Source: Viscum album
Taxonomy: Eukaryota > Streptophyta > Magnoliopsida > Santalales > Viscaceae
Length of the DNA: 64,000 nt
Direction: 5' to 3'
Assembly (NCBI GenBank): GCA_963277665.1
Contig: OY728152.1
Span: 1,187,748,357 to 1,187,812,356, forward strand
Positions 1-12,163 of this stretch are shown here, piece by piece. Under the pieces are notes generated by a model. The model worked only from the letters and a program-made list of their open reading frames with translations, did no database searches and was not told the DNA's origin. How positions within the stretch are numbered: position 1 is the first letter of the stretch; each line of letters starts with the position of its first letter. Made by a program: the position numbers and the translations under genes.

Positions 1-441
1 ACCTCCAACAAACAATCATCCTTGACGAATCACAACAACCACCTCAGATCCCCACCACTGCATCTACAAAATCCTAGAAGAAAATCCGAATAACACAAGT
101 TGATGCCATCATCGCCTAGGACAAGGTGGCCCAAACCAATGCAAAGAGACAACCACTAATAAGTTAATATGGGTCATCCTGAAACAAAACATCTACTCTA
201 GGAATGGATCTGCTCCAATTAGGATCATTAATGTATATATTCAATGGATTGTTTTGTGGGTTTTACACTATGATTATTGTTTGTCTCACTATATTTTGTG
301 GTTATAGTAAATTTCATGAACACGAATGAGTCATTATAACATTGATCATGAAGGAAAATGTGGTGACTATGATCAATAAAATAGAATTATTATTAGAGTT
401 AAAGATATTTTCATTATGATTAGTTAGTTATTAAAAACAAT

Positions 442-663
442 TTGGTTTATATATTATTGATTAGAAAACTCCCAAACTCTTTAAATGAGATAATTATAAT
501 GTTTTATAACACCTCAAGTGATGTAAACGATATAGGAAACAAGGCTCAATTTCTTTCATTGAAAAAAATGTGGAATGGGAAATCAAGGGGAGTGTCTACA
601 AAAAATGGAAAATGTTTTATGGGTGAAAAAGAAGGGGATAATGCAATACACTGCCAAAAATAA
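442..663 (+). pseudogene. gag: gag remnant, Ty1/copia-like, with broken CCHC zinc knuckle
   Basis: A 73-codon open stretch resembles the end of a plant Ty1/copia-type Gag (UBN2 family). It reads LPNSLNE near residue 10, where the family usually has LP-x-S-[FL]-x-x-[FI], and then a basic region. It ends KCFMGEKEGDNAIHCQK, aligning with the nucleocapsid knuckle KCF-x-C-G-x-x-G-H-x-x-x-x-C: the first and last Cys survive, the second Cys and the His position are altered. Gag packages element RNA in virus-like particles. The methionine at 442 is probably not the true start, because the frame is a fragment of a longer reading region. No protease, integrase or reverse transcriptase follows before the LTR at 14288. 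The copia assignment is inference from short motifs. Confidence 0.5.
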
Positions 664-1345
664 ATATTATGATGGAAGGAAATAAATTTCATCCTGGATT
701 TATTTATAGTTTGTTGTCTTAATTATGGGGAACCTAGGAATTATTAGAGTCAATTAAATCATCCAAAAATTAAACCCCAGACCAAGGATGGAATTTTGTT
801 GAAATAAAATGGAAGAATTATTTCTAAATTTCATTCAATAGTTGAATTGTAGAAGTATATTTACCAATGGTATTTTGGTGATAAGAATTATGAATCATAT
901 AGGGATTATGTTATTTTTTAGAATAATATATGTCTTACTTAACATTAGAGTTATGGATACCATCATGGTTTTATTATTTTATGTTTGATCATAATTTTAG
1001 TGTATTAAAAAACCTTTTAAATATATTTTTTGTTGGAATGTCACAATATTGAGGATATTTTTTTAAATATTTTATGGGACTATAACCTATTCCATATTTA
1101 TAAGAATTATTAATTTTAGGAAGAATGGATTTAAATTTTTTTGGGCATATGGTTCATGGAATTGGTTCCCTTTAAGATTTATCTTATCTTTTCTGTTGGG
1201 TAATTATGGTTCATCAAATTTTTTAAAATGTTACATTAATTATATAAAAAAATATTTGAAAAAGGACATCCCACAAATAGGGTCACAACTCATCACATCC
1301 TAAAAGGTTGTTTGGATTTAACACACAACTAAAAGAAGATAAGGA

Positions 1346-1350
1346 TTTAA
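1346..1350. repeat. Target-site duplication of element A (left copy), TTTAA
   Basis: The five bases TTTAA directly abut the left end of element A and recur at 13522-13526. The uninterrupted paralogue reads AAGGATTTAACAGC at 34751-34764, with a single TTTAA, as expected for an empty site. Confidence 0.85.
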
Positions 1351-4013
1351 TATTGAGACCATCTCTGTTTAACTATTTACATTACATTACATTTTCCTAA
1401 TACTTAAACATTATAAAAACAGACTCCCAAAAACAATTATTGGTATAGTGCCTTCAGAAACGTGGAAACATAAACACTAGTACATATGTGAGCTACATCA
1501 ACTCCCACTTGATTCTTCTTGACTAGAACCCTTCTTAGACAAATCAAACATAGTACATATCATCATGACATGGGGGAAAGAAAACATAAAAGGGGTGATC
1601 TCAAATTATTAGTATTGGTATAAAAGAGAGACATGTATGTATAAACATGATCATATGGGTATGAGGATGTGATAATGAAAATAGAATATCATACCCTACA
1701 TATCAAATATATTAATAGAGATCATGTGATAATGATTGGAAGTTCATATGACATGAATCATAATTAAATAGAGAGAATAATCCATGAAATCATAACTTAG
1801 GAATAAAACATGGAATTGTGGGAAACACAAAAGTATATAATGATTCTCATAGTAACCAAGGCATCACTTAAAATACCATATTATTGGTATGGGTTCACTC
1901 CGTATACCATCATAGTAGTAATGGTTCACTCCTTTAGCCATTATAATAGAATGAGTTCACTCCTCATACCATCTTAGTTGACATAGTTACCTCCCAGGGC
2001 CATTATAGTATTTAAGGATCACTCCCAATACCATCATAGTTTATCTCAAGAGATATAGAACTATAACCAATGCATTTTAGGGACATGTAGGTCTTACCCA
2101 TAAAATAATGTAATCTTACTTAATTATTCAACAATATCAAAAATAAACATATCATAACTCATGAAGAGAAATGGGTATCATAAGCACATTAACATATCAA
2201 AACCTGTGGAAAATTTATAGGTCTGATAATCATTTCCTCAAAAGATAACTCGTAAAAGGGTACATATTTCATATATATTTATTACCCATGAAGGAGAAAT
2301 AGGTATCATAAAGACCGTGAAATTAATCATAACCCATTAATTGAAATGATATGAATAGAACCTTTATATCTTCTTGAGTAACGTCAATAAATATGATCTT
2401 ATATGGAAGTAATTTGGAATATCTTTTAAAAAAAATTATTATGAAATATCATTTCTTGTTTAAAATAATTATTTATAATACATAAAACCATTTGAAATTT
2501 TTTTCATATAAACTAACATGAAAACTTATAAATAATGAATAAAATAATTTTAAAAAACAATTTACTTGAAATCATATAATATAATTTTTATAACATTTTA
2601 AAAACCTATTTCTTTGAAAACACATTTAATACTTTTAAAAAGAGTTTGAAAACGTTTTAAAAAACATTAAACTTGGAAAACTTATAAAACAATATTGAAA
2701 AAAAAATATCAATTTACTTTGAAAATAAATTTTAAAAAAAAATCACAAATATTAATCTTTTTAAAATAAAAATGGTGCTTCAAAGATACGATGGAAGGTA
2801 AATCCATACATGTCGTACAAGGTCAAAAGAACATTCCTTTTCTAGTGTAAAAAAGGGTTATAAAGGTTCCCTGTTTGGAAAGTGAAAATAATATTCCTTT
2901 TAAAATATTAGTAACAGAAAAAAAATATTAAATGTTTCCAATTTAAATTATAATATAACTGTATAATATTCTTGGAAACCCTTTTGGAAAACATAGATTT
3001 CCGACTAAAAAGTGGGTAATGTGATGCTTTATTAAAAAAAATTTTAACTATCTTATGAACCAAATAGTATAATATCGTACCAAAAATTGAATATAGAATG
3101 AATAACCAGAAAAGAATAAAATTAATGAATATCTTGAGATATGGGTTATAATATTTCATCAAAGGAAGTATAAATATAAACAATCTCGAAAAGCGATGAG
3201 ATTTTCTCAATAAAATCTTATAACTATGTAACTTGGGATAATACACACCATGTATGAAAAGGAAATTACATGAATCGTAATATGTCATAAAAATAAATCG
3301 ATTCATAATATAATATGATAAATGTAAGTATATCCACCTTGAAAAAAAAGTTTAGGTTCATAACAAAACATGGGACTCAAAATAGGAAAATTGAGACAAA
3401 CTTGTTTTCCTGATTTGGTATCTTTTGAAAGATAAACCCCAAGTTAGAAGAATCATCAAATGGGAATGTGAGTAACAAAAAATTTAATTAAAAGATACTT
3501 ATCATACAATCATTGTCGGTGCATACACCACCCAAAAGGAAAGAGTCGCGAACAAAGATTGTACCTCATATATTAAAAGTGAGATGAAATCCCCTTACCT
3601 TGTGTCTTGACCCTCTTCGTACTCATACTATATTTTTTTACAATAAATATAATTATATTATTAAAATTATACCGAATCATATTATTATATTTATTACCAT
3701 ATATGGTTTGATTATGACCATATATTAGGCCATTGTTAATGATCTTATGTTTAAGTTTCACTTCGTGTAATATTCACACTGTACTTTGCATGTGTCTTAA
3801 TTTGTTATATTGTTTATCCTTAAACATATATCATAATTCCAGAATATAGACCCTTTTATAAATATCATTTAAATATATTATGTGTATATTATAATAATAT
3901 ATAGAATAATTAAGCACGAAATGGAATACATTATCCTGGTGACGGTAAGTCATACGAATGCCTGAAGTTGGATCCCATTTATTGTTTTCATATTGAAAGA
4001 ATGTATATAAATG

Positions 4014-4194
4014 AAATATATATATATATATATACGAATGTATGTGTGTATGTTTGTGTGTATATATTTATTTATATATGTTTGTGTGTATATATGTATG
4101 TATGTGTGTATGTATGTATGTATGTATGTATGTATGTATGTATTTATGTGTGTATGTATGTATGTATGTATGTATTTTTGTATGTGTATATATA
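4014..4194. repeat. TATG/TG/TA microsatellite, about 180 bp
   Basis: This is a run of (TA)n, then mixed (TATG)n and (TGTG) units, then (TA)n. The equivalent site in the other LTR of element A, about 11452-11490, holds only a short TA-rich tract, so the array expanded after insertion. Two overlapping open frames of tyrosine/valine/cysteine-rich translation here are artefacts of the repeat. Confidence 0.95.
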
Positions 4195-4866
4195 TAAAAT
4201 CATTCTAGTATATTGACTATATCACATATATCATATAATTTCACTAAGCTCATCCTTAATACATTCCATTGGTGTGTGAATGAATCACAATGCTTTGATG
4301 GGTTGGTAGTCCTCACTTCCTGAAACGAGATTGTCATATTAACATCAAAATCAATGTAAAGATATATATGTTGTAAAAGTAATACATAAGCTTAAATATA
4401 TAATAAATATAATATATTACATATATAAATAGATTTTTCTTCATATTTCCCACCATGATATGTGTTAAGTGAAAAATGAAAAATCATTCTTTTGTGAGGT
4501 AGTAGTTTTCCATACACGGAAACAGTATGTTTGATATCCATTGGATGGTGGTGTGTGTAATTTTAGGTCTAAATATTTTCATAAAAACATCCTAGTATAT
4601 TTAAGATACTTTTTTTGTCACACATAAATGTAATAAAGAGAGTAAAGGGGGTGACGAAGTAAAATAAATTAACAGAGCTTGAGAGAAGTCATTACCTCTT
4701 AATCGGGTAACTCCTTTTGGTTTATGCCAAAAGACTTCCTTGAGAGGATTTTTGTCCCAATGGGGGGGATTAAATGTTTAATGGATTATTTTTGTCAGGA
4801 TTATTGGGTAGTTATTGTCTGAACATAAAATGTTTGAGAGGTGTGAGGAATGGGTAGAGGTGGCGG

Positions 4867-4876
4867 CCGTTTATAG
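4867..4876 (-). promoter_or_regulatory. TATA box of element A 3' LTR
   Basis: The minus strand reads CTATAAACGG followed by a CC-rich block (GCCACCTCTACCCATTCC). This matches CTATAAAAGG in the partner LTR and the TATA regions of family C, each followed by GGCCACmC and a CTC/CACAC-rich stretch. It is probably the RNA polymerase II start region; transcription would begin about 30 bases downstream (lower coordinates). Confidence 0.6.
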
Positions 4877-6214
4877 TGGAAGAGGAGTGGCACTCTTGTA
4901 AATATTTGAATAGATAATTCCACCCATATTTTTCATGATTAAAGTGGATCTAAGAGTGGACCAAGGTCAATATAATTTATTATAGTGTCAAAATATGGAT
5001 ATCTAGTGGGTATTGGATAAGTTTATAGGTCATTTTTTGTCTTAAATTAAAGGATTGGTACTTTAGTAAACTAATTTTTCTCTTAACTGATATAATTAAT
5101 TTTAATTACATTAACTAATATTTTTGGTAAAACAAAAAAGTTGAACTTATTTGATATTATAAAATATTTTTATTCAAAATATGGAATCCATTTTCTCAAA
5201 TTCGAATAAAAAATTAGTAGAAATTAATTTAAAATTAATCTTGTTGTGGGGAAGACAATGAAGTTTTTAAAGTAAGACTCATCAAACAATTTCCATGTTT
5301 TTTAATACGATTTTATTGTGAACATTTTTCCAATGACCTAAATTTTATTAATTTGTAAAAATATTAAACCAATTAAAAATATAATTTTTCCTTACAAAGA
5401 AATTTTATGAAAAAAAGATTTGAAATAAAATTTATTATTTTTACCTCTTCATTAAAAGATGAAAATTTTATAAAAATACCAAAAAAACTCCAAACCATAT
5501 ATTTATGTTTCACTTCTGAAGATATTTTTTATTTTGAAATATTTAGCCTATAAAATTTGCAAAAAAAAATTTTATAATGGTTTCTCCAATAAAAGTCGGT
5601 AAAAAAACAATTATAAAAAAATATTTTATGCATAAAATTGGGTTTGTTCTTATCTTATGTCAATCGAATATATTGTATAAATATCAAAAATATTTGATTG
5701 ATTATACAAAATAAGTATAAAATTAATTTAACTTAGCAATTTCAATTATTTTAATTTACTTCATTAAAATTACTTTGTGACTATAATAATATTTTCTTTT
5801 ATATTATAGGGGATTTCAAATTCATTAATTTGTAACATATGAATTCATATTATATTTTTGTAAACAAAATATTGTAATTATTTAGTTAACATTATTTCAT
5901 ATATATATAATTAATTTCTAGGTCATATTCCACTATAATAAGATTTCTAATAATGTATTACAGTTAGGTAATGCATAGTATTGCATGTTACACAACCCAT
6001 CAAGGAAGGTCAATCATGCTTGTAATTTACACTATCCTTGTTGTTCTGTGTAACTTATTCTAAGTTGGGATTTCATGTAACATACTCCCATTTGGGTCAA
6101 TGTGACAGGAATTTTTGACTTAGTGAAAATCTATTTGAAATGTTTCTTGAAATGAAAAACATTAAAAGATTTGATTAATTTGAAAAAAAATCACCAAATT
6201 CTTGGGGTGTTACA

Positions 6215-6230
6215 TTCTTTCCCCCCTTAA
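6215..6230 (-). promoter_or_regulatory. Polypurine tract of element A
   Basis: The minus strand reads AAGGGGGGAAAGAA immediately before TGTAACACCCC. The order 'purine run, then TGTAACACC' is the usual plus-strand primer and LTR start of plant LTR retrotransposons, and it fixes the LTR boundary at 6214. Confidence 0.85.
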
Positions 6231-8775
6231 AAGGAATTTCACCCTCCAAATTATTTTGGTTTATCAATGTTTTGATACTTCAAGGTTTTATTCATAAAAA
6301 CCGAAATCGTAATAATGGATACAAAAAATTCCCTTAAAAAGGGAAATTTGGAACATAATGGTTACCCAATGTAACATATAACTAGGTTTTCACATAGAAG
6401 AACACATGTTGGGAGTGAAGATTGGATAAGGAGGAAAGGAGTAAATATATATAGGGAGTTATTATGGTCGTTAATAAAAAACTAGTGAATGATCAAACTA
6501 AAGTTGAGGGTCTCAAGGTCGTAAATTTGTGATGATTTAAAAGGACATCTTCTCAACAAAAATTTAGGGTATTAGGACAATAATTTTTTACCACTATAAG
6601 AATGTTTTGTAATTCATGATAAATTCCTATAATCAAAATATTATTCTTGGGTTGTGCATTGAAAAATTTCTAATACATCCATTATCGCATATAATGAATG
6701 TACATAAATTAACGTTCATATATAAAGAACTAAAATAAATTTTTAAATGATCTTAAGGCCAATAAAATAATAAAAAAGTCTAAATATTTTCCTATTCATA
6801 ATTGACAAGCATAAAAAAACTAGCAGTAATAGTTCATCATAAATATTTATTCATTAAAAATAAATATTCATTAATCAGGACTTCACTTAGGCATGTGGTT
6901 GGTGTGAAACCCTTTTCATCATTCATTCGTGGGTTAAAGACTTGTGACCTTACTGAATTTGATTGGTTTCACCCGATATACATGATGTCCTTTTCACAAA
7001 ATATAAAAGATGGATATCCTTGAATTGAGGTTAATCGTTATATAGACTTTTAACCGAGGTTTCCGATGCAAACTCAATGCAGAAATACATCCTCTGATGT
7101 TTAAATTAATATTTTCCGAAACGGTTAACCTTATAAACCTTATCAATAATGAACATCCACAAATTTACAGAGGCAGTCATGAAATAATATTAACATTTAT
7201 TCCCATGTATATCATAATGTAGATCTTAGTTGTAAAATTAAAATCATGTACATACACTCATCATATATTCTCATGAATTACCATATATCCATTTGGAAAA
7301 CATACAAGCTTCCTCATTAAAATGTATTTTTGATTTTCTCATTAAATACAAAAATGTTGTAAACTTCATTAGTGATAGCATAAAACACCTATAAACAAGC
7401 CACAATATAGTTCCAAGGTAATCAATACTATCAAATTTACTTATTCATGTCCCATTAATCGTTATTCAAAATCATTATATTATCATAAATTCTATATTAG
7501 GGGTTACCTTACCTTAGTCAAAATATCATATTATTATTAAATCACTTAACCTTCCCAACGTAAAGTTGTAAATAATGAGTGAAAAAAATATATGTAGAAA
7601 AATCATTTTATATTTCATCATTCATAAATTTTGATTCCAAATACACAAATAGTTAGTTTACTTCATCCTTAATCTATAAACAATAATACTACATTCCATT
7701 CACATTTCATAGGTAGTCTTTTCATAATCCATAACATAACCATTACTCTCCCCACCTATCTAATTCTCTTCAGGAATATTCATCTAGGAAAATTGGGTTT
7801 CATAATGACCATTTTCTCCACACTTTAAACACTTACCCTTCAATGAAAACTTAGGAAGTCCAAAATTCAATTCCATTTCGTTAACTAAAATCTTCATTTT
7901 TTATGCATTCAATTTCTTTGTTTCCTTCTTTTCCACCGTCAGGAAAAATTGTTGTTCCTATTAGAGAATAACATATGTGATTCTTTCCACATTATTAACA
8001 CAAAGGAAATTGAATCTTCTTTCTTGTACGGTCTTCATTACCCAAACTCTTAGTGAACTCTTTCTTTATATTCCATGGAATGTTTGAGAGTTGATTAAGG
8101 TAAACATTATTAATAATGTTCCATGAAAACTAATTAGGTATGATCGAGAAATATTTCACTCCAGTGATCATCCAACATGACTGCTCATCCTAAAATATTC
8201 CATCACATTAAACATTAATCTAGTTCCATTTGGTTCCCACCATAGACTAGAATAATAAGCATAGTGTGATCATTAGTTATCATAGTTGAAAACCACGTAT
8301 CCATAATATAATTACTCATAGGATTTCTAAATCATGAAGCCTTCTATAGTCAATGAAACTTTGGGTTTATCCTTGGTTTTTCATAGCTAACTTGTATCTA
8401 AACCCTTCATGAATGTTTGTGGAGAGTTTGTGAATTCCCAGATAATATCTCCCCAAGAGTGTCAAAATAGGTGTGTAGAAAGGCCCATTATCTTGTACCA
8501 AATTACCACAAGTAAATCCCATAGCATCTTGTTAGAGTTTTAACCCCTAGTTACATCTGTGCCATATCCAAATCCACTTTTAATATCCAAACATGGATAT
8601 ATTTATTGGAAACCACTCACTTTATCCTTTATCAAAATTCAAGAAAATTTCCCTATACATTATCTCGTCCTTATAATTATCCTTAGAGATATCCCTAAAC
8701 ATATAAATTGAAATATACCTAGGGATCTCACTGTGGTTTTATCATCCTAGTTTCTAAATGATAAATATACCTTTT
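6231..8775 (-). mobile_element. Element A interior (about 2.5 kb, no pol)
   Basis: This is the interior between polypurine tract and primer-binding site. It is far shorter than the 4.5-6 kb needed for gag-pol. On the minus strand it aligns in patches with the C2 interior, for example around 'cactcttggggagatatt' here and 'cactcatgggggatatt' near 33510. Apart from a gag-like trace (next entry) all frames are broken. The open frame at 6802-7023 plus lies here and matches nothing I recognise. Confidence 0.7.
7785..8520 (-). pseudogene. gag: gag remnant of element A with partial zinc knuckle
   Basis: Minus-strand translation across 7790-7850 gives KGKCLKCGENGHYETQFS, a CX2CX4H nucleocapsid knuckle in which the fourth ligand (Cys) is replaced. 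Upstream on the same strand (about 7990-8180), interrupted frames contain LINS and WNIKKEF, which resemble the LP..W...K region of plant copia-type Gag. The frame changes several times and carries many stops, so no protein can be made. The zinc knuckle is seen directly; the copia affiliation and the upstream extent to about 8520 are inferred. Confidence 0.5.
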
Positions 8776-8786
8776 CTCAGATGCCA
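8776..8786 (-). promoter_or_regulatory. Primer-binding site of element A
   Basis: The minus strand reads TGGCATCTGAG four bases after the 5' LTR end, against TGGTATCAGAG complementary to the 3' end of initiator Met-tRNA (9 of 11 positions). It marks where minus-strand cDNA synthesis would start and sets the orientation of the element. Confidence 0.75.
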
Positions 8787-11579
8787 ATAATAGTGACCCT
8801 CTCTTTTCAACCATTGAAATTACATTCCATTTGAGGAAAACATAAACATTATACAAATAGACTCCCAAATCTAGTGATTGGTATAGTGAATTTAGAAACA
8901 TGTAAACGTAAACACAGGTATATATGTGAGCTACATCATCTCCCACAAAGTTCTTCATGACTAGCACCCTTATTAGACATATCAATCATAGTACATGTCA
9001 TCATAACATGGGGGAAAGGAAATATAAAAGGGGGGAACTCAAATACTAAATAAGGGTAAAATAATGTAGACATGTGAGGATAAGAATGAGCATAAGGTTA
9101 TGACAATGTGATTATGAAAACAATCATACCCAACATATCAAATATCACAATAGAGATCATGGAATAATTATTGGTAGTTCATAAGACATTAATAATAATT
9201 ATATAGAGAGAATAAGACAAGAAAGAATAACTTAGGAATAAAACATGGAATTGTGTAAAATAAATATACATATAATTATTTCCATAGTAGCTGATGCATC
9301 TCTACCAAGACCATCTTAGTAGTATTGTTTCACTCTCCATACCATGATAGTAGTCATGGTTCACTCCCATGGCCATCATAGTAGCATGAGTTCACTCCTT
9401 ATACCATCATAGTAGTCATGGTTCACTATTATGACCATCATAGTAGTCAAGGTTATCTTTAAAGACTATCTTATTTTATGTCATGAGATATAAAACATTA
9501 ATCAATTCATTAGAGGGATATATATTCCCCACACATCACATAATTAAATCATACATACATGTGCCAAAAGATCATAAATAAATAAATCATAAACCATGAA
9601 ATTAAATGGGTATCGTAAACATTTAAAAATATCACAACCTATAGAAAACATAATGGTTTCATAATAATTTAATCAAAATCATATCCTTTTAAAGAATAAC
9701 GTTTTTCATATACATATTACCCATGATGGTGAAATAGGATTCATAAAGACCATGGAATTAAGCATAACCCATTCATAGAAAGGATATGATTGTAATATTA
9801 CATTGGAATTATTAACATCAATAGATGTCAACATAGATGGATTGTAATTTTGAAATATCTTTTAAAAAAAATTCTTGAGAAATATACTTTCCTGTTTCAA
9901 AATTGATTTTTAATACATAAAACCATTGGAAAATATTTTTCCTAGAAAATGACCTGAAAACTTATAAATAATTCATGAAATAATTTTGGAAACCTTTTTC
10001 TTTGGAATCATATAAAATAATCTCCAATCTTTTTAAATCCCCCTTTCTTTTAAAACACAATGAAAACTTATAAATAGATCATGAAAATGTTTTGAAAACC
10101 ACTGTACTTGAAAACTTATAAATGAAACCTGAAAACATTATGAAAACCATTTTCATTAAAAATATCTTTTAAAACAATTTCCTTATTTATTAAACTTTTA
10201 CCAATTAAAATGGTTCTTTGATGAAATTAGGGTGGGTAAATCAATACATGTCATACTAGGTCAAAAGAACTTCCATTTTTCGTGGAAAAAAGAGTCAGAA
10301 AACTTCCTTGTTCAGAAAGAGACAAGAATATTCCATTTAAGATATTTTTATAAGACAAAAATGGAAAAAAAATTCTTTTATAGATTATAAGAGAATTGTA
10401 TAATTTTCGTTGAAACCCTTTTTTGGAAACATAGATTTTCGACCGAATAGATGGTAAAGTTGGGATTTCTTAAGAACGCATTGTTAATTATCTTATGTAT
10501 AAAATAGTATAAAATGGTACCAAAACATGAAAATAACATGAATAGCGATATTAGAATAGAATTCATGAATTTATTGAGATATGGGTTATCATATTTCATC
10601 AATGTAAGCATAATAATAAAAAATCTCAAAAGAAGATTAGATTGTCTTAATAAACACTTATAACTTGGTTACATTGGATTGTACTATCCATGTAAGAAAA
10701 GTAAATTACATGAAGCTTAATATATAATAAAAATAAATATATTAATGATATAATATGTAAAATATAATTATATCCACCTCAAAAAAGTGTCTACGTGCAT
10801 AACAAAACGTGGGTCTCCAATAAGGAAAATTGAGACGAAACTATTTTACAGATTTAGTAACGTTTGTAAGTTAAACCACATGAAAGAAGGATAATATAAT
10901 AGAAATGAGAATAAACATAAATTTAATTTCAAGATATATAAAATAGAATCACGTTCAGTACATACATCACACAAAAGTAAAGAATGGAGAACATAGCATG
11001 TATCTCACAAAAATTAAAAGTTAGATCAAATCCCCTTACCTTCTATCTTCACTCTCTCCGTACTAATAAAATATTCTTGTATAATAAATATAATTTTATT
11101 AAGAATATTTTACAAAATAATATTCTTAAATATATTACCATATTTGTTTTTATTATGAATTTATATTACCCTCTTTTTAATGATCCTATGTTAAAGTTTC
11201 ATTTAGGGAAATATTTGTTTTGTTCTTCACATGTGTCGTAATTTGTAATATCATTGATCCTTATATGTATAAAATAATTCCTTAATGTATAACATGTTAT
11301 AAATATCAGGTATATTCAGTATATTAATATTATATCTTTCTATAGCATAATGATGTATAGAATGGAATACATCATTCATGGAGATGATAAGTCGTATGTA
11401 TGCATGAACGTGGTTTCCATTTTTTTCGTTTTGAAAGATAGTATGTAAATGAAATATATATATTTATATATATGTAAATATATATAATAATTATTAAATT
11501 AGAATTTATATATCATATTTATCATATAATTTCACTAAACCTATCCTTAATACATTCCATGTGGTGTGTGAACGAATTG

Positions 11580-12030
11580 CATCGCTTTGAGGGGGCGTTA
11601 GTCCACACATCCTCAAACAAGATTGTTGTATTAACACCAAATGGAATGTAAAGAGATGTGTGTTGTAAAAGAAAAAAATAAGATTAAATAAATAATAAAT
11701 ATAATATTTTACATATATAAAAATAGTTTCACTCATAATGGACACCATGAAATGTGGGAATTGAAAAATAAATAGTCATTATTTCGTGAGGCAGTATTTC
11801 TCCGTATAGTGAAACAGTATGTCTGATATCCATTGGATGGAGGTGAGTGTAAGTGTATATTGAAATAATTTTATAAAAAATCTTTTTATATGTATGATTC
11901 TGTTTGTTTCAAATAATAAGGTAATAAATATAGTGTAGGGGAGAATAAAAAAATAAAGGAAACGAGCTTGAGAGAAGACGTTACCACTTGATCGGGTGAC
12001 TCCTTTGGTTTACTCCAAAAGGCTTCTTTG
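11580..12030 (-). repeat. Leader array of element A 5' LTR, about 195-205-bp period
   Basis: Three diverged motif copies lie downstream of the TATA box on the minus strand, anchored near 12002, 11797 and 11603. Each has a GACTA/TACTG-CCTC core followed by AAAGCGATG or a decayed version; the clearest copy reads CCCCCTCAAAGCGATG. Two of the distances from the TATA box (about 361 and 555) match those in family C (367 and 554). No coding frame runs through them. Confidence 0.5.
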
Positions 12031-12153
12031 AGATGATTTATACCCAAAGTGGGGGATTAAATGATTAAGGGAGGATGGTTGGTAGGATAATTATTCATAT
12101 AATGGAATAATATAAAATGTTTGATATGTGTGATTAATGGGTAGAGGATGTGG

Positions 12154-12163
12154 CCTTTTATAG
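12154..12163 (-). promoter_or_regulatory. TATA box of element A 5' LTR
   Basis: The minus strand reads CTATAAAAGG followed by CCACATCCTCTACCC. It is a canonical plant TATA box at the position expected for the U3/R boundary, and it is conserved with 4867-4876 and with the family C promoters. Confidence 0.65.

Larger units (their letters stand above)
1..1350 (+). mobile_element. Family C interior, first copy (C1), left part
   Basis: This is the interior of a family C LTR retrotransposon, entering the window already inside the element. It is recognised because positions about 690-1350 realign, diverged but collinear, with the interior of the second copy at about 34070-34760 (shared blocks around 'gatgataagaattatgaa' and 'aaggatttaa'). 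The interior resumes at 13522 after the 12-kb insertion of element A. It contains a gag-like remnant at 442-663 and otherwise only AT-rich sequence with stops in all frames. Its 5' LTR would lie outside the window. Confidence 0.75.
1351..6214 (-). repeat. 3' LTR of element A
   Basis: This LTR aligns along its length with 8791-13521, roughly four-fifths identical in the stretches I compared. An example is the shared block 'gatatccattggatgg' at about 4534 and 11827. It contains a TATA box (4867-4876), periodic leader motifs below it, and a TATG/TA microsatellite (4014-4194) that is much shorter in the partner LTR. It has no coding capacity; short open frames here (for example 2908-3306 minus) lie inside the repeat and are not genes. 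Confidence 0.85.

Noticed and set aside
1860..2050. Short repeated phrase 'ggttcactcc...accatcatagtag' (also at 9310-9450)
   Set aside because: It is a real minor tandem repeat of about 35-40 bp inside both A LTRs, but too degenerate to define units; it is treated as part of the LTR.
2908..3306. 132-codon open frame on the minus strand
   Set aside because: It lies inside the A 3' LTR. The matching part of the other LTR (10378-10629) is open only in part and diverged at the protein level as at the DNA level.
3968..4216. Two overlapping open frames rich in Tyr, Val, Cys and Met
   Set aside because: Translation of the TATG/TG/TA microsatellite.
4230..4340. Possible CRISPR-like or phage-like spaced repeats in the LTR leaders
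   Set aside because: The 187-200-bp spacing, diverged units, and plant retrotransposon context do not fit a CRISPR array, which has 24-48-bp identical repeats.
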